64,000 bases of DNA, from assembly GCA_023376005.1 (NCBI GenBank), contig CM042148.1, positions 68,265,869 to 68,329,868 on the forward strand, read 5' to 3'. The position numbers and the translations under genes were made by a program. The stretch is from Doryteuthis pealeii (lineage: Eukaryota > Mollusca > Cephalopoda > Myopsida > Loliginidae). Shown here piece by piece: positions 38,051 through 48,705 of this stretch (within the stretch, counting starts at the first letter, position 1; every line of letters starts with the position of its first letter). The notes under the pieces were generated by a model. The model was given only the letters and a program-made list of their open reading frames with translations. It was not told the DNA's origin and made no database searches.

Positions 38051-38960
38051 TTGCAGCCCCGTTGGCTGGGGCTTTAGAATACACCAACTGCACCTCTGCA
38101 GAGGAATAAGACCCCCCTCCCAATGGCTCTTCAACCTTGGCTCTTCAAACTTGTTATGGCAAGCAGTCTAGGAGAAGGAAAACTTTGCTCATACCTGTTA
38201 AACTGTCAGCCAGGGGTTTAGAATAAACCAACTACACATGTTGGCTGTGAGTGGCGACTCGTGATGCTTAAGGACGGAATCCTGGAGGTCGAGCTGTCCA
38301 TGACATGCAACACTCCGCTTTGGTCCTTACTTGGGCTAGACGTGCAGTCGGAGAGGCCCCCTCTGATCAATCCTGGTCACATCAAGCCCTAGCACCTATA
38401 TGATTGTCCCAACCCTATTGCCCTTATGGCAAACCACCCACCCTTTCTATCATATATGTACTAGAAGGCGGTGGCTGTGGGTTTTATTGTCCTGGATATG
38501 ATGTTAAACTCTATCTGATGGTGAAGTTCTAGTTCTGGAGCTCATGGAATATGGAGTACCCCTTCATCACCATTACTCCCAGGTCCACTCTGATCCGGTT
38601 GTAGTACCTGTTAGGGTCCCATCTATGGGTTAAATAGAAATAATGTTATTTCTCTGAATTTTTGAGATGAGGCTTGATAATTTGTATTATTTAAATTATT
38701 CAGACTATTGTCCTCATCTTTATTGTTATCTGCAGAGTCTGACAAGAAAAACCTGAAGAAGGCTGGAAGGCACATCGACCAAAACATTGTGCAGATAACA
38801 ATAAAGATGAGGACAATAGTCCAAATAATCCAAATAATTAAAAAAATTGTGTTTATAAAAAAAACTGAGTATCCATCAAGAATGAATTTAATATAAATTT
38901 AAAAACTTTGTCGGCATTATATGACCCACCGAGGTTGATATGCCATAAAACAAAACAAAG
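38050..38960 (+). mobile_element. Retroposon E with a foldback insertion
   Basis: Reads from GCCCCGTTGGCTGGGGC through CACTCTGATCCGGTTG to TTAAATAGAAATAATG at 38640, is interrupted by a foldback element, and resumes with GAGTATCCATCAAGAATG to ATATGCCATAAAACAAAAC. It lies inside element F, whose right part (TTTCTACCAAGAAGTACATA) is at 39550. Confidence 0.75.
38665..38845. mobile_element. Foldback element
   Basis: Arms with GACTATTGTCCTCATC and GATGAGGACAATAGTC, about 43 bases each with outer extension, flank a roughly 55-base loop (38737-38790) with CCTGAAGAAGGCTGG. A related, more decayed stretch is at 3155-3240 and another near 58960-59040. Confidence 0.75.
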
Positions 38961-39555
38961 AAAGAAAGCAGTATTTATGTTTAATAAACAATAAAGATGA
39001 GGACAATAGTCCAAATAATCCAAATAATTAAAAAAATTGTGTTTATAAAAAAAACTGAGTATCCATCAAGAATGAATTTAATCTAAATTTAAAAACTTTG
39101 TCGGCATTATATGGCCCACCGAGGTTGATATGCCATAAAACAAAACAAACAAAGAAAGCAGTATTTATGTTTAATAAACAATAAAGATGAGGACAATAGT
39201 CCAAATAATCCAAATAATTAAAAAAATTGTGTTTATAAAAAAAACTGAGTATCCATCAAGAATGAATTTAATATAAATTTAAATACTTTGTCGGCATTAT
39301 ATGACCCACCGAGGTTGATATGCCATAAAACAAAACAAACAAAGAAAGCAGTATTTATGTTTAATAAACAATAAAGATGAGGACAATAGTCCAAATAATC
39401 CAAATAATTAAAAAAATTGTGTTTATAAAAAAAAACTGAGTATCCATCAAGAATGAATTTAATCTAAATTTAAAAACTTTGTCGGCATTATATGACCCAC
39501 CGAGGTTGATATGCCATAAAACAAAACAAACAAAGAAAGCAGTATTTATGTTTCT
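38798..39555 (+). repeat. 190-bp tandem repeat, four units
   Basis: Units begin at 38798, 38988, 39178 and 39368 (ACAATAAAGATGAGGAC). Each joins the right arm of the foldback element to the 3' end of retroposon E and GCAGTATTTATGTTT of element F. Copies are nearly identical, so the expansion is recent. Confidence 0.95.
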
Positions 39556-39789
39556 ACCAAGAAGTACATATAACCAGGCGGTTTGGATTCAAGCCAGGGA
39601 ATCCTCAATTCTACACCATTATTGCTTATAAAATGTTGTAATCTGTTACAGCCTGTTAGATAACAGATTGCATTTTAGATTTTCAGTTGTTTTTTAGCCA
39701 GGAACCCAGGGTAGATGGAACAGGTGTGGGAGGTCTTAGAATTCTAAGGGTAAAGTAACTGCATGGGGGTGGCACTTGTAGGTGCCAGT

Positions 39790-40275
39790 TTATGCACGTA
39801 TTTACCCAGCAATGGGCAGGATGTGAGATAAGGTCAGTTTCTATGCAGAGTACAGCTGGCTTGAATTCAGTTTCCTTCTAGATTGTTGTAAGTAGCACAG
39901 TTAACACTATTGTTAGTATCAGCTGAACAGTGAGGGGGTCTATCCCTTTTCACTATTGCTAAAACAGGGAGATTATTTTTGCTGAGTTGGAGTATCACAC
40001 CTACCGTCACCACACAGATCAGATTACACAATCTAAGCTACTCATGTAATGAGTTGGCGAGGACCGATATTGAACTAGGGACCTTGTGAAAACTTTGTGA
40101 ATGCTCTACTGACTGAGCTAAACAGGCCCCTAGATTGCTGTACAAGTCAATCCCAGTCTGCCCTACTATTTACCCATTGCTGGGGGTGGTGAAAAACAGA
40201 TTCACACCTTACTCAAAAGCACTGGCAAGAAATGAAACACAATCAGCTTCATCCAAGATTTGAACTTGGTATGAA
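39790..40275 (-). mobile_element. SINE family A split by SINE B
   Basis: 3' part at 39790-39890 and 5' part at 40130-40275 (CAGTCTGCCCTACTATTTAC, CATCCAAGATTTGAACTTGG). The SINE B between is flanked by CTAGATTGTTGTA and CTAGATTGCTGTA. Confidence 0.75.
39891..40129 (-). mobile_element. SINE family B with target duplication
   Basis: Family body and head on the minus strand (GGGGTCTATCCC, GAGTTGGCGAGGACCG, CTGACTGAGCTAAACAGG as seen on the plus strand). A 13-bp duplication (39878-39890 and 40130-40142, one mismatch) marks the insertion into SINE A. Confidence 0.85.
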
Positions 40276-40385
40276 TCCAACTATTCTCCCTCCAGCTATG
40301 GGTAAATAGTGGGGTAGATCAGGCTCTTTAACCTTGTTAAAGCAACCAGTCTAGAAGGAAAAATCTGAATTCAAACCTGCCTATT
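40268..40385 (+). mobile_element. SINE family A, internal piece
   Basis: Starts at GGTATGAATCCAACTATTC and ends at TGAATTCAAACCTG. It overlaps the head of the preceding minus copy by a few bases. Confidence 0.6.
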
Positions 40386-40465
40386 GGAAATTGAACTAAT
40401 TATGAAATAAAATAAATAAAATACTTTATAAATAAATAAAACAGAATTGAAATATATATATATAT

Positions 40466-40623
40466 ATGAGTAGCACAGGGATCTGTGCGCTAGAGTAAGG
40501 AGCTGATGATAGGTGTGGCGCTCCACCTCAGATGCAAAAATACTCTCCTTGATTTAGCGCTAGGGAAAAGGGGATAGACTCCCTTGTTGATTGGTTGATA
40601 CCGAGTTTAGGCCACCCTGACGA

Positions 40624-40628
<5 letters not shown>
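40466..40628 (+). mobile_element. SINE family B, head missing
   Basis: Starts at ATGAGTAGCACAGGGATCTG and runs to GCCACCCTGACGACTTA, where a (TA)n tract (40625-40664) begins. Confidence 0.8.
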
Positions 40629-40664
<36 letters not shown>

Positions 40665-40667
<3 letters not shown>

Positions 40668-40922
40668 TAAAAGTAAAGTCATCAGGGCGGCCTAAAGTCG
40701 GTATCAGCCAGTCAGCGAGGGAGTCTATCCCCTTTTCAATAGCGCTAGACCAAGGAGATTGTTTTTAGCATCTGAGGTGGAGCGCCTCACCTACCATCAG
40801 CTCTTTACTTTACCACACAGATCCCTGTGCTACTCATACGCTGAGTTGGCGAGGACCGGTATCGAACTAGGAACCTTGTGGTTTCTAGCTGAACGCTCTA
40901 CCGACTGAGCTAACCCGGCCCT
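40665..40922 (-). mobile_element. SINE family B, inverted partner
   Basis: Near full-length minus copy (tail at 40665, head GGGTTAGCTCAGTCGGTAGA at the right edge). With the plus copy on the other side of the (TA)n tract it makes an inverted repeat with arms of about 160 bases. Confidence 0.85.
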
Positions 40923-41159
40923 TTATATATATATATATCTAGCCCAGTCTTTAACTACATAACTTTTTATGTCAACCATGTAATAGTCATGTGACATAAA
41001 AAGAGTATAAAAAAGAGTACATATTTGTTCAGTTGAAAAAGTTAAACATGTTGAATACTCCCTGAGGATTAAAAGTATGAAAATCTTAGTCAAAAAGTGA
41101 GATTTTATCTTTTTCATATTTTATTTTATACTTGAAATATATTGTGATATGTATGAAGC
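40923..41159. other. Unassigned DNA
   Basis: A minus frame at 40923-41117 has no family signature. No repeat recognised beyond short (TA)n. Confidence 0.35.
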
Positions 41160-41452
41160 CAACCCCTCCACACAAGTAGGATGTGACCCAAGGTCAATTT
41201 TAAGTGGTGTTTAACAGGTTTTAATTGAGAGTTTTCCTTCTCCTTGACTGGCTGCCATACCATGGTTGAAGAGTATGGTAGTTGAAGTCCACCCTACTAT
41301 TTACCCATAGCTGGAGGGAGAATAGTTGGATTCATTGGCTTTCCCATGGGTATTAGCCTTATGTGAAATGCAAAGAGTCTCATCCAGGATTTGAATTCGA
41401 GTTGGCGTGTCCATTTATTATGGCGATAACCATTACCCCACGAGTGCCTCCA
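41160..41452 (-). mobile_element. SINE family A, full length
   Basis: 3' end CCCCTCCACACAAGTAGGAT, body CTACTATTTACCCATAGC, head ATTATGGCGATAACCATTAC at the right edge. Confidence 0.8.
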
Positions 41453-41565
41453 AAGCAGATTCTATATATAAAAAAAGGGTTATTTATTTTTTTACAATGG
41501 TATGTGACTTTTGTGCCACTCTATATATTTGGTTAGGGAATGTTGACTTATATAAAGTAAGTCAC

Positions 41566-41775
41566 TTTGTGCTAATACCCTTGGGAAAGGTATGAATCCT
41601 ACTCTTCCTCCAGCTATGGGTAAATAGTAGGGCAGACTGGGCTCTTTAACCTTGGCTAGGTAACCAGTCTAGGAGAAGGAAAACTCTGAATTTAAACCTG
41701 TTAAACTCCGCCTAAGAAATTAACCTTGTGTCACATCCTGCTTGTGCGGAGGGGTTTGGTAAATATCTATATAAA
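41566..41775 (+). mobile_element. SINE family A, head missing
   Basis: Starts at GTGCTAATACCCTTGGG and ends with TCACATCCTGCTTGTGCGGA and a short AT tail. Confidence 0.8.
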
Positions 41776-41777
41776 GT

Positions 41778-42030
41778 AAGTCAGTGGAGTGGCCTATTGT
41801 AGGCATCAATCGGACAGCAAGAGAGTCTATCCCCTTTTCACTAGCAGTAAACCAGGAAGATTGTTTTTGTGTATGAGGTGGAGCGCCACACCTACTATCA
41901 GCTCCTCACTTTACTGCACAAATGCAAACTGTGCTACTCATGCACTGAGTAGGCGAGGGCAGGTATTGAACCCATAACGTTGTGGTTCCAAGCTGGATGC
42001 TTTACCAACTGAGCTAAACTGACCCTTACA
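41778..42030 (-). mobile_element. SINE family B
   Basis: Full body and decayed head on the minus strand (GTCTATCCCCTTTTCACTAG, CAACTGAGCTAAACTGACCC on the plus strand). Confidence 0.8.
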
Positions 42031-42159
42031 TAAATTTCATTGAATTTAAAAATTAAATGAACTTTTACTTACTATTCCTATACTGCAGAAGAATAAAAGG
42101 AAATGAAAGAAAGTATGTTGGGGAGCAGTTGATTGGGACAGGTGTTGCAGAGAATTAAT

Positions 42160-42212
<53 letters not shown>
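42160..42212. repeat. (GA)n microsatellite
   Basis: About 24 GA dinucleotides. Confidence 0.95.
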
Positions 42213-42214
<2 letters not shown>

Positions 42215-42284
42215 GGTGTGTTAAAATTGAGTAACCCAGTTTAGCAGAATATGTTACTGGGCCCATTTTTTTTAAGCAGAGTAC

Positions 42285-42760
42285 AATTCATTTGAATTCA
42301 GAGTTTTTTTTTCTTGACTGGTTGCTGTATCAAGGCTAAAGAGCCCATTAAGTAAAGTAAGTAAAGTTGACAAAGCAGCCTAAAGTCAGTATGAGCCATA
42401 CAACGAAGGAGTCTATCCCCTATTCACTAGCACTAAACTGAGGAGATTATTTTAGCATCTGAGGTGGAATGCCACACCTACCATCAGCTTCTCACTTTAC
42501 CGCACAGATCCTTGTGCTACTCACACGCTGAGTTGGCGAGGATCGGTATCGAACCAGGAACCTTGTGATTCCTAGCTGGACACTCTACTGACTGAGCTAA
42601 ATCGGCCTACCCATAGCTGAGGGGAGAACAGTTGGATTCATGCCTTTCACAAGGGAATTAGCAAGAAGTGAAACTAAACAGCCTCATCCAGGATTTGAAC
42701 TTGGTTGAACAATTACATTTTTTATTACAATAACCATTACACCAGTCACACCTCGAAATC
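42285..42760 (-). mobile_element. SINE family A split by SINE B
   Basis: 3' piece 42285-42345 (GAATTCAGAG, TTGACTGGTTGCTG) and 5' piece 42605-42760 (CTACCCATAGCTG, TCCAGGATTTGAAC). Confidence 0.7.
42346..42603 (-). mobile_element. SINE family B inside SINE A
   Basis: Starts with AAGTAAAGTAAGTAAAG and ends ACTGACTGAGCTAAATCGGC. A target duplication is not clear. Confidence 0.8.
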
Positions 42761-43104
42761 AGGGAAGTCAATTTTAAAGTGAGGGTAAAAGGTTCTTTTA
42801 AGTTTGAATGTTTATATGGAATTCTTAAATTCCACTTGTTGACACATACAGAAAAGATCACAGAATTGTCAATGGTGGTTTCTCAGGTCATTTATAATTG
42901 TTGTTTTTTCTTTGGTTTTTCCTTTTGTTTTGTTTTTTCGTTTCTTTTTTTTTTCTTTTTTTCTCAGATAAAGCTCAAATCCCACCAATAAAACTATTTT
43001 TACCTTCTTTTGATCTCTCAATGCAATGCTTGCTATTATTCTTTTCACTTGCTTCTTGTGTTAATAGCATATTTCATTTTATTCTTATATTTTTGATGAA
43101 GCAT
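42704..43104. repeat. Left unique arm of a 1-kb inverted pair
   Basis: Reverse complement of 59931-60313. Shared landmarks: GGTTGAACAAT at the border, AGGGAAGTCAATTTTAAAGT, and an open frame starting MRVKGSFKFECLYG on both, which is a shadow of the repeat and not a recognised protein. Confidence 0.9.
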
Positions 43105-43850
43105 TGTCAATAATTATTATTAATAATTTTGACTATTATTATCACACATCATCCTAATTCTAATTGCTTTGTCAATCATTATTATTAATAATTTTGCCTT
43201 GTATTATCCTTCATTTTCCTAATTCTAATTGCTTTGTCAATCATTATTATTAATAATTTTGACTAGTATTATCACACATCATCCTAATTCTACCTGCTTT
43301 GTCAATCATTATTATTAATAATTTTGACTAGTATTATCCTTCATCTTCCTAATTCTAATTGCTTTGTCAATCATTATTATTAATAATTTTGACTAGTATT
43401 ATCCTTCATCTTCCTAATTCTAATTGCTTTGTCAATAATAATTATTAATAATTTTGACTAGTATTATCCTCCATATTCCTAATTCTAATTGCTTTGTCAT
43501 TCATTATTATTAATAATTTTTACTAGTATTATCCTTCATCTTACTAATTCTAGATGCTTTGTCAATCATCATTGTTCATAACTTTCTCTAGTATTATCCT
43601 TCATTTTCCTAGTTCTAATTTACTTCCTTCTTGTGTTAATAGCATATTTCATTTTATTCTTTATTTTTTTTATGAAGCATTGTCAATAATTCCTATTAAT
43701 AATTTTTACTAGTATTATCATGCATCTTCCTAATTCTCGTTGCTTTCTCAATCATTATTATTAATAATTTTGACCAGTATTATCCTTCATCCTTCTAATC
43801 CTAGTTGCTTTATCAATCATCATTATCAATAATTACTGTACCTGGTAATT
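43105..43850 (+). repeat. Minisatellite, unit about 62-65 bp
   Basis: About a dozen units with AATTCTAATTGCTTTGTCAA, TCATTATTATTAATAATTTT and TAGTATTATCCTTCATCTTC. The same array in reverse complement is at 59275-59930. Confidence 0.9.
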
Positions 43851-43944
43851 ACGAAGTGGTCACTCCTTGAAATACTGAAGAGGATCATCTATGCTCAAGG
43901 TCATTGATCTGGTGGGTATCAGTATTTCTAAACAAACTTGACTG

Positions 43945-44190
43945 TATATATTTACCAACCCCTCTACACGAGTAGAATGTGACACCAGATCAATTTCTTA
44001 AGTGGAGTTTAACAGGTTTGAATTCGGAGTTTTCTTTCTCCTAGACTGGTTGCCTAACCAAGTTGAAGAGCCCAGTCTACCCTACTATTTACCCATAGCT
44101 GGAGGGAGAATAGTTTCCCAAGAGTATTAGCACTAGGTGAAATGCAATCCAGGATTTGAATTCGGATCACAGAGTCCATTTCCTTGACTT
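43945..44190 (-). mobile_element. SINE family A
   Basis: 3' end ACCAACCCCTCTACACGAGT and body TTCTCCTAGACTGGTTGCC, AGCTGGAGGGAGAATAG, with a small internal loss before TCCAGGATTTGAATTCGG. Confidence 0.8.
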
Positions 44191-44273
44191 GAAGTGATTG
44201 TTGTATAGAATAGTAATTTGAAAACTTGTAGAACATTACTAGTAATTACTTCTTTATTAATTTTATTTATTTG

Positions 44274-44556
44274 GGAGGTGCTTGTGGCGTAACGGTTATC
44301 ATCATAGAAAATAGATTCAGCAGTCAGAGTTCAAATTCTGAACGAGGCTGGTTGCATTTCATATAGCACTAAAACCCTAGGGAAATATATGAATTCAACT
44401 ATTCTCCGCTCAGCTATGAGTAAATAGTTGGACAGACTGGGCTCTTTAACCTTGATATGGCAACCAATCTATGAGAAGGAAAACTCTGAATTCAAACCTG
44501 TTAAACTCTGCTTAAGCAATTGACCTTGTGTCACATCTTAGCTGTGCAGAGGCGTT
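44274..44556 (+). mobile_element. SINE family A, full length
   Basis: Head CTTGTGGCGTAACGGTTATC, B-box-like GAGTTCAAATTCTGAACG, complete body and 3' end. A good reference copy. Confidence 0.85.
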
Positions 44557-44568
44557 GAAAAAAGCTAG

Positions 44569-44883
44569 ATGGTTACTACACAAGGATGCTGCATGCAAAT
44601 ATTGGAAGCAGTACCCCAGAAAAAAACAACTGTAGGACCACTTATCTCCTATCACACAAACCATTCATAAGACAAAAGACATACTGGAAACTTCTGGAGA
44701 AGCAAGGACACACTCATAAGTGACTTTTTTCTATGGACACCAGTGTAGGCTGACCAGTAGAAATCTATATCAATCAGCTCTGTGCAAATAGTGGATGTCG
44801 TGCGGAGGACCTGCCAGGGGGCGATGACTGATCGGGGACGGGTGGCAAGAGGGAGTCATGGGTATCTGTGCTCTCAACATGAC

Positions 44884-44916
<33 letters not shown>
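44569..44916 (+). mobile_element. RTE-like LINE 3' end
   Basis: Encodes the degraded C-terminal region (ACCACTTATCTCCTATCACA, GGAGGACCTGCCAG, GATGACTGATCGGGGACG) and ends with (ATG)n. It abuts the relic of exon 1, so it probably inserted into that relic. Confidence 0.75.
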
Positions 44917-44917
<1 letters not shown>

Positions 44918-45028
44918 GATTTCTTCATCGGTCATCACCTTCTCATTTTTTTCTCTTCAATATCCAACTGGGATGATGTTGACAAAGTCTAAGCCTAATC
45001 CAAAGCTGCAGCTCTGCTACTTCTTATT

Positions 45029-45060
<32 letters not shown>

Positions 45061-45125
45061 GCTGCTGCTGCTGCTGGTGCTGGTGCTGCTGCTGCTCTGC
45101 TCTCATCTCCAGTCACTCCTGAATC
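44918..45125 (-). pseudogene. Decayed copy of exon 1 of the RRM gene
   Basis: On the plus strand it shares, in order, ATTTCTTC, TTTTTCTCTTCA (TTTTTCTTCA in the gene), GATGTTGACAAAGTCTAAGC (GGTGTTGACGAAGTCTGAGC in the gene), AAAGCTGCAGC (GAAGCTGCAGC), and TCATCTCCAGTCACTCCTGA (GCCTCCAGCTCCGGTCGCCG region). These correspond to codons about 6-53 of the exon. A trinucleotide expansion interrupts it and frame is lost. Whether it arose by DNA duplication or retrocopying cannot be told, since only exon sequence is visible. Confidence 0.65.
45030..45100. repeat. (GTT)n(GCT)n trinucleotide tract
   Basis: About 11 GTT followed by GCT and GGT units, inside the exon 1 relic where the gene has codons for an Arg/Gly-rich stretch. 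Confidence 0.95.
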
Positions 45126-45250
45126 AAAATAATTAAACAGTTGTTGGGTTTGTTGATATATGACATCTCAGTACCTAACAGCAAGCCCACCACCAGAATC
45201 AACAAGGTACAAAAATAAAATTACAAGGGAAAGGCACATATACTATTAAT

Positions 45251-45829
45251 GGACCAAGTATCCAATAGGCACCCCAAATCATCAACTTAATGAAAGGTTC
45301 ACATTCTTAACTTGTCACCGGTAACTTCCACTTACAAATTTTTGTAATTAAATGATCTTAATCAGAAGTTTATGGAGATGTTGAACTTATGATAAATTAA
45401 ATGAATAGATGGTTGATACACGTAATCAAATTAAAATTTAATAGCAAAATCTTTTTTTAGATAAATACTTTTTAATCAGAAGTTTATGAGTATTTTTCAA
45501 CACTTACGATAAATTTAAAAAAGACAAAAGACGTTTTTATACTAAAATAGTTTTTACTTAATCAAAAGAGAAATGCAATTATGTTTATTTAAATAAAAAT
45601 ACAGTTTTTATTTGCAAAATATTTTTCATGTTTATTTAGATAAAAGGATGCTGTTCTGAAATAGTATCACAAAATTTGTAAAATTTGTTTTTATCAGATA
45701 CAATATAATTGCAAAAATCGTCTGTTCATTTATTTTCAAATATTTGAAAGTCGAAGTTACCGGTGATGACTTAAAATATGAACCTTTCATTAAGTTGATG
45801 ATTTGGTGTGCCTATTGGATACTTGGTCC
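45251..45829. mobile_element. MITE with 78-bp terminal inverted repeats
   Basis: Left end GGACCAAGTATCCAATAGGC, right end GCCTATTGGATACTTGGTCC, continuing inward through ACTTAATGAAAGGTTCA to CACCGGTAACTTC. The interior is AT-rich with a repeated TAATCAGAAGTTTATG. No open frame. The target duplication is unclear. Confidence 0.85.
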
Positions 45830-46884
45830 CAATTAACCATGTTTATTACATGTAACCAACAAAACAATGTTATAACAAAGTACAGATCTGCACTTACAGT
45901 TATTTGTCTCCCTCACTGGGAGGGGGGGTCCTGAATATTAGAAGGGGATTACGCTTTGTCACTGAGGGGTTTTGCTTCATGGTCCCTTAATGGGCTGGCA
46001 TCAGAAGCTGAGAGCTAGGAGATCTTCATCCCGGTTAGAATGGATGAATTTCTGACAGCCCGCTAAGGGGGTTAGTCCTTAAGTAACTGTGTTCGCTGAC
46101 ACAGGAGAGTTTCACTGTGTATAACACTACATTGTTGTGGTATATTGGTTAATAAGAAACGGAAGCACCGTTTCAGCCATTGTTTTGATAAGAAACGGAA
46201 GCACCGTTTTGGCCATTTTAACAGAAATATCGGGGAGAAATAATAGTTCTGTCGTAAAGGAAAGGAGACAAGGCAATTATAATGTATATAATTGGGTTAA
46301 CAATTTATTGGTGCAATATAAGAAGTGTTCACAAAGTGTATGTTCAAAGTTGTGTGCAAAAGAGTTCATAAAAGTTCAAAGAATATTGCCAAACACGTTC
46401 GCTCGGCGGATAATGTTATAGATGTAAGAGACAAAGTTACTTAGCTTTAGAAGCAATGTTTCTGTAATTGTTTCTTGTTGTTGCAGTAGTCTGTTGAGTT
46501 TGTCAGTCTTATTCCTGTTGGAGCCTAGACTAAAAGCTGACCTTATTTTGGCCGCTGCTAATGTGTTCCCTGCCTGTTGAGTTCCTCGTGTTGACTCTCA
46601 CGGTGGTTGCCTGTTCTGCTGATTTAGGCCTCTGTCTCTGTCCCCTATTTGTCCGGACTTCCGGTTGAGGGGCAGATAACCCAAATTTTTCGATAATTTT
46701 TCAGTTATGCTAATAAAAAGGCAGAAGTGGTTATTCCACCAGCTGGTGTTCAACTAGATTTGATAAGCAAACTGTGACAACCGTTAATATCAAGTTTGCA
46801 ATGTTTCAAAGATAAATTTTCCATTAATATTTTTTTGAGCTTCTTGTATGGGTTTGAAAATGGACAATAAGAAAGAAAAAAAAG
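45830..46884. other. Unassigned DNA, possible mobile-element remnant
   Basis: A direct repeat AAGAAACGGAAGCACCGTTT occurs at 46151 and 46191. GC is higher than around it (46540-46680). An open frame at 46137-46421 has no family signature. Possibly LTR-derived, but I cannot show it. Confidence 0.35.
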
Positions 46885-47390
46885 AAGCGCCCATGGGTTA
46901 ATAGTTAGCATTGTAGGAAATGGACACGGCAAACACAGTTCAAATCCTGGATGAGGTTGGTTGCATTTCACATAGTACTAATACCCTTGGCATAGTTGCA
47001 TTCAACTATTCTCCCTCCAGTTATGGGTAAAATAGTAGGCAAGATTGGGCTCTTTAACCTTGGTATGGTTTTGAAAATGACAATAAGAAAGAAAAAAAAG
47101 GAGGTGCCCATGGTGTAATGGTTAGCATTGTAGGAAATGGATATGACACACAAGTTCAAATCCTGGATGAGGCTGGTTGCATTTCACATAGTACTAATAC
47201 CCTTGGGATAGTATGCATTTATTCTCCCTCCAGTTATGGGTAAAATAGTAGGGAAGATTGGGCTCTTTAACCTTGTATGGTAACCAGTCTATGAGATTGA
47301 AAACTCTGATTTCAAAACCTGTTAGATTCAGTATAATAATTGACCCTGTGTCACATCCAGGTGATGAGGAAAGGTGGGTAAATACATACA
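46885..47390 (+). mobile_element. SINE family A with tandem 5' duplication
   Basis: Two 5' halves (46885-47060 and 47098-47280), each preceded by GACAATAAGAAAGAAAAAAA, then one 3' half (47281-47390, ending GTGTCACATCCAGGTGATGA). The duplication took in the flank and the first 170 bases. Confidence 0.8.
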
Positions 47391-47491
47391 TCCGATGTTG
47401 TGCTTCAGGTAAGCTTAATAAATTTTCTTTCTTCTACGTCTACTCTTAGCACCTTAATCATGCTTTTGGCGCATATTTAACACGTTACTTA

Positions 47492-48062
47492 GGTTTAGAA
47501 TGCACCGACTGCACCTCTGCAGAGGGGAAGACTTCCCCAATGGGCCACCTGTTGGCCATGGTGGCAACCCGTGATGCTTAAGGATGGACCCAGGGGATGA
47601 GCAGTTCATGACATGCAATACTCCACTTTGGCCCTATCTGGGCTAGACGGGCGGTTGGAGAGGCCCCCTCCGATCAATCGGCTGGTCACGTCAAGCCCTA
47701 GCACCTATATGATTTTTCCAACCCTATTGCCTGTATGGCAAGTCCCAACCCTTTTATCATATGGGTGCTAGAAGGCCGGTGCTGCGGTCTACATGTCCTG
47801 GAATGACGTTTAAACTCTATCTGATGGTGAGGTTCCAGTTTTGGAGGTTTTGGGGAATTGGAGCACCCCTTTCAATCACCATTGCTCCCTGGTCCACTCT
47901 GACCCGGAGTGGTAGTACCTGTTAGGGTCCCATTTATGGGTTAAATAGAAAAATGTATTTATAAAAAAATTGTATTGTCCATTAAGAATTGATTTATTTC
48001 AAAACTTTATTGGCATTAAATGACCCACTGAGGTTGATATGCCATAAAACAAAACAAAACAA
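47492..48062 (+). mobile_element. Retroposon E
   Basis: From TTTAGAATGCACCGACTGC through GTTCATGACATGCAATACTC and GGGTCCCATTTATGGGTTAA to ATATGCCATAAAACAAAACA. It lacks the first 20 or so bases and ends in (CAAAA)n. Confidence 0.8.
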
Positions 48063-48084
48063 ACAAACAATAGAGAGAGGTAGA

Positions 48085-48507
48085 CAGATGCATAACTGAC
48101 TTTCTTCTTCTTCTTCTTGGCCATCTGATCGTCTAGACTTTTCTATCTCTCCAGGTCACCATGTTGACTTCTATTTCTATGTTCTTGTTGGTTGTTCATC
48201 TTGGTTCATTTTCATTCTTGGCCGGTCTTCTAACTAAAGCATGCATCAACCAACAATGCCATACTGTTCTTTTAAAAACTTTTATTCCTAACAAAATGTT
48301 CTTTTACTAGCACTGAGTTGAGTCAGCCAAAGCAAATGGGACGTCTCCCCTGCTCTAAATATCGGCTCGAACTGAGTAACTAATTCAAAATCACGTGACA
48401 TGCGAGACTTCAAAGTGTCAGTAATTTTCCGTGATATGAAAGGGACCATCCGTGCAGAAATACAGGAGGTTGCCAATAATCTATGCCACCACATAGATTA
48501 TGCAACA
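48085..48507 (-). mobile_element. LTR plus leader, LTR family 1 (b)
   Basis: Minus strand: LTR from TGTTGCATAATCTATG (48507) to about 48236, with AATAAAAGTTTTTAAAAG; leader with TTAGTTAGAAGACCGGCC and a (GAA)n stretch to 48085. Same order as copy (a). No coding interior. Confidence 0.5.
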
Positions 48508-48705
48508 TTGGATGTTTACTCCATTGTAATTCTATGTAAAACAGCAGCTCAGGTAACCTAACATTGTCCATTCCAGTAACATGCCTAACACAATATATCT
48601 GATTGCATATGACGAACGTCTTGATACAGGATGTATTAGCTAGCTGAAAAACAATGGTGGGTGGTGTTTGAGACTGCTATTTAATGTTCAGTGGCTCTAT
48701 ATATA

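Noticed and set aside
38743..38790. CCTGAAGAAGGCTGG resembles a hammerhead core inside the foldback loop (also 3160-3200)
   Set aside because: The second core reads AAAA instead of GAAA, stem II does not pair at the core, and the base after the possible stem III is G, which hammerheads do not cleave.
42779..43113. Frame starting MRVKGSFKFECLYG, also at 59921-60238
   Set aside because: It recurs only because the whole repeat is duplicated; it contains long Phe and Cys runs and no domain.
43105..43850. CRISPR-like regular repeats
   Set aside because: Units are contiguous without unique spacers, and the DNA is animal; it is a minisatellite.
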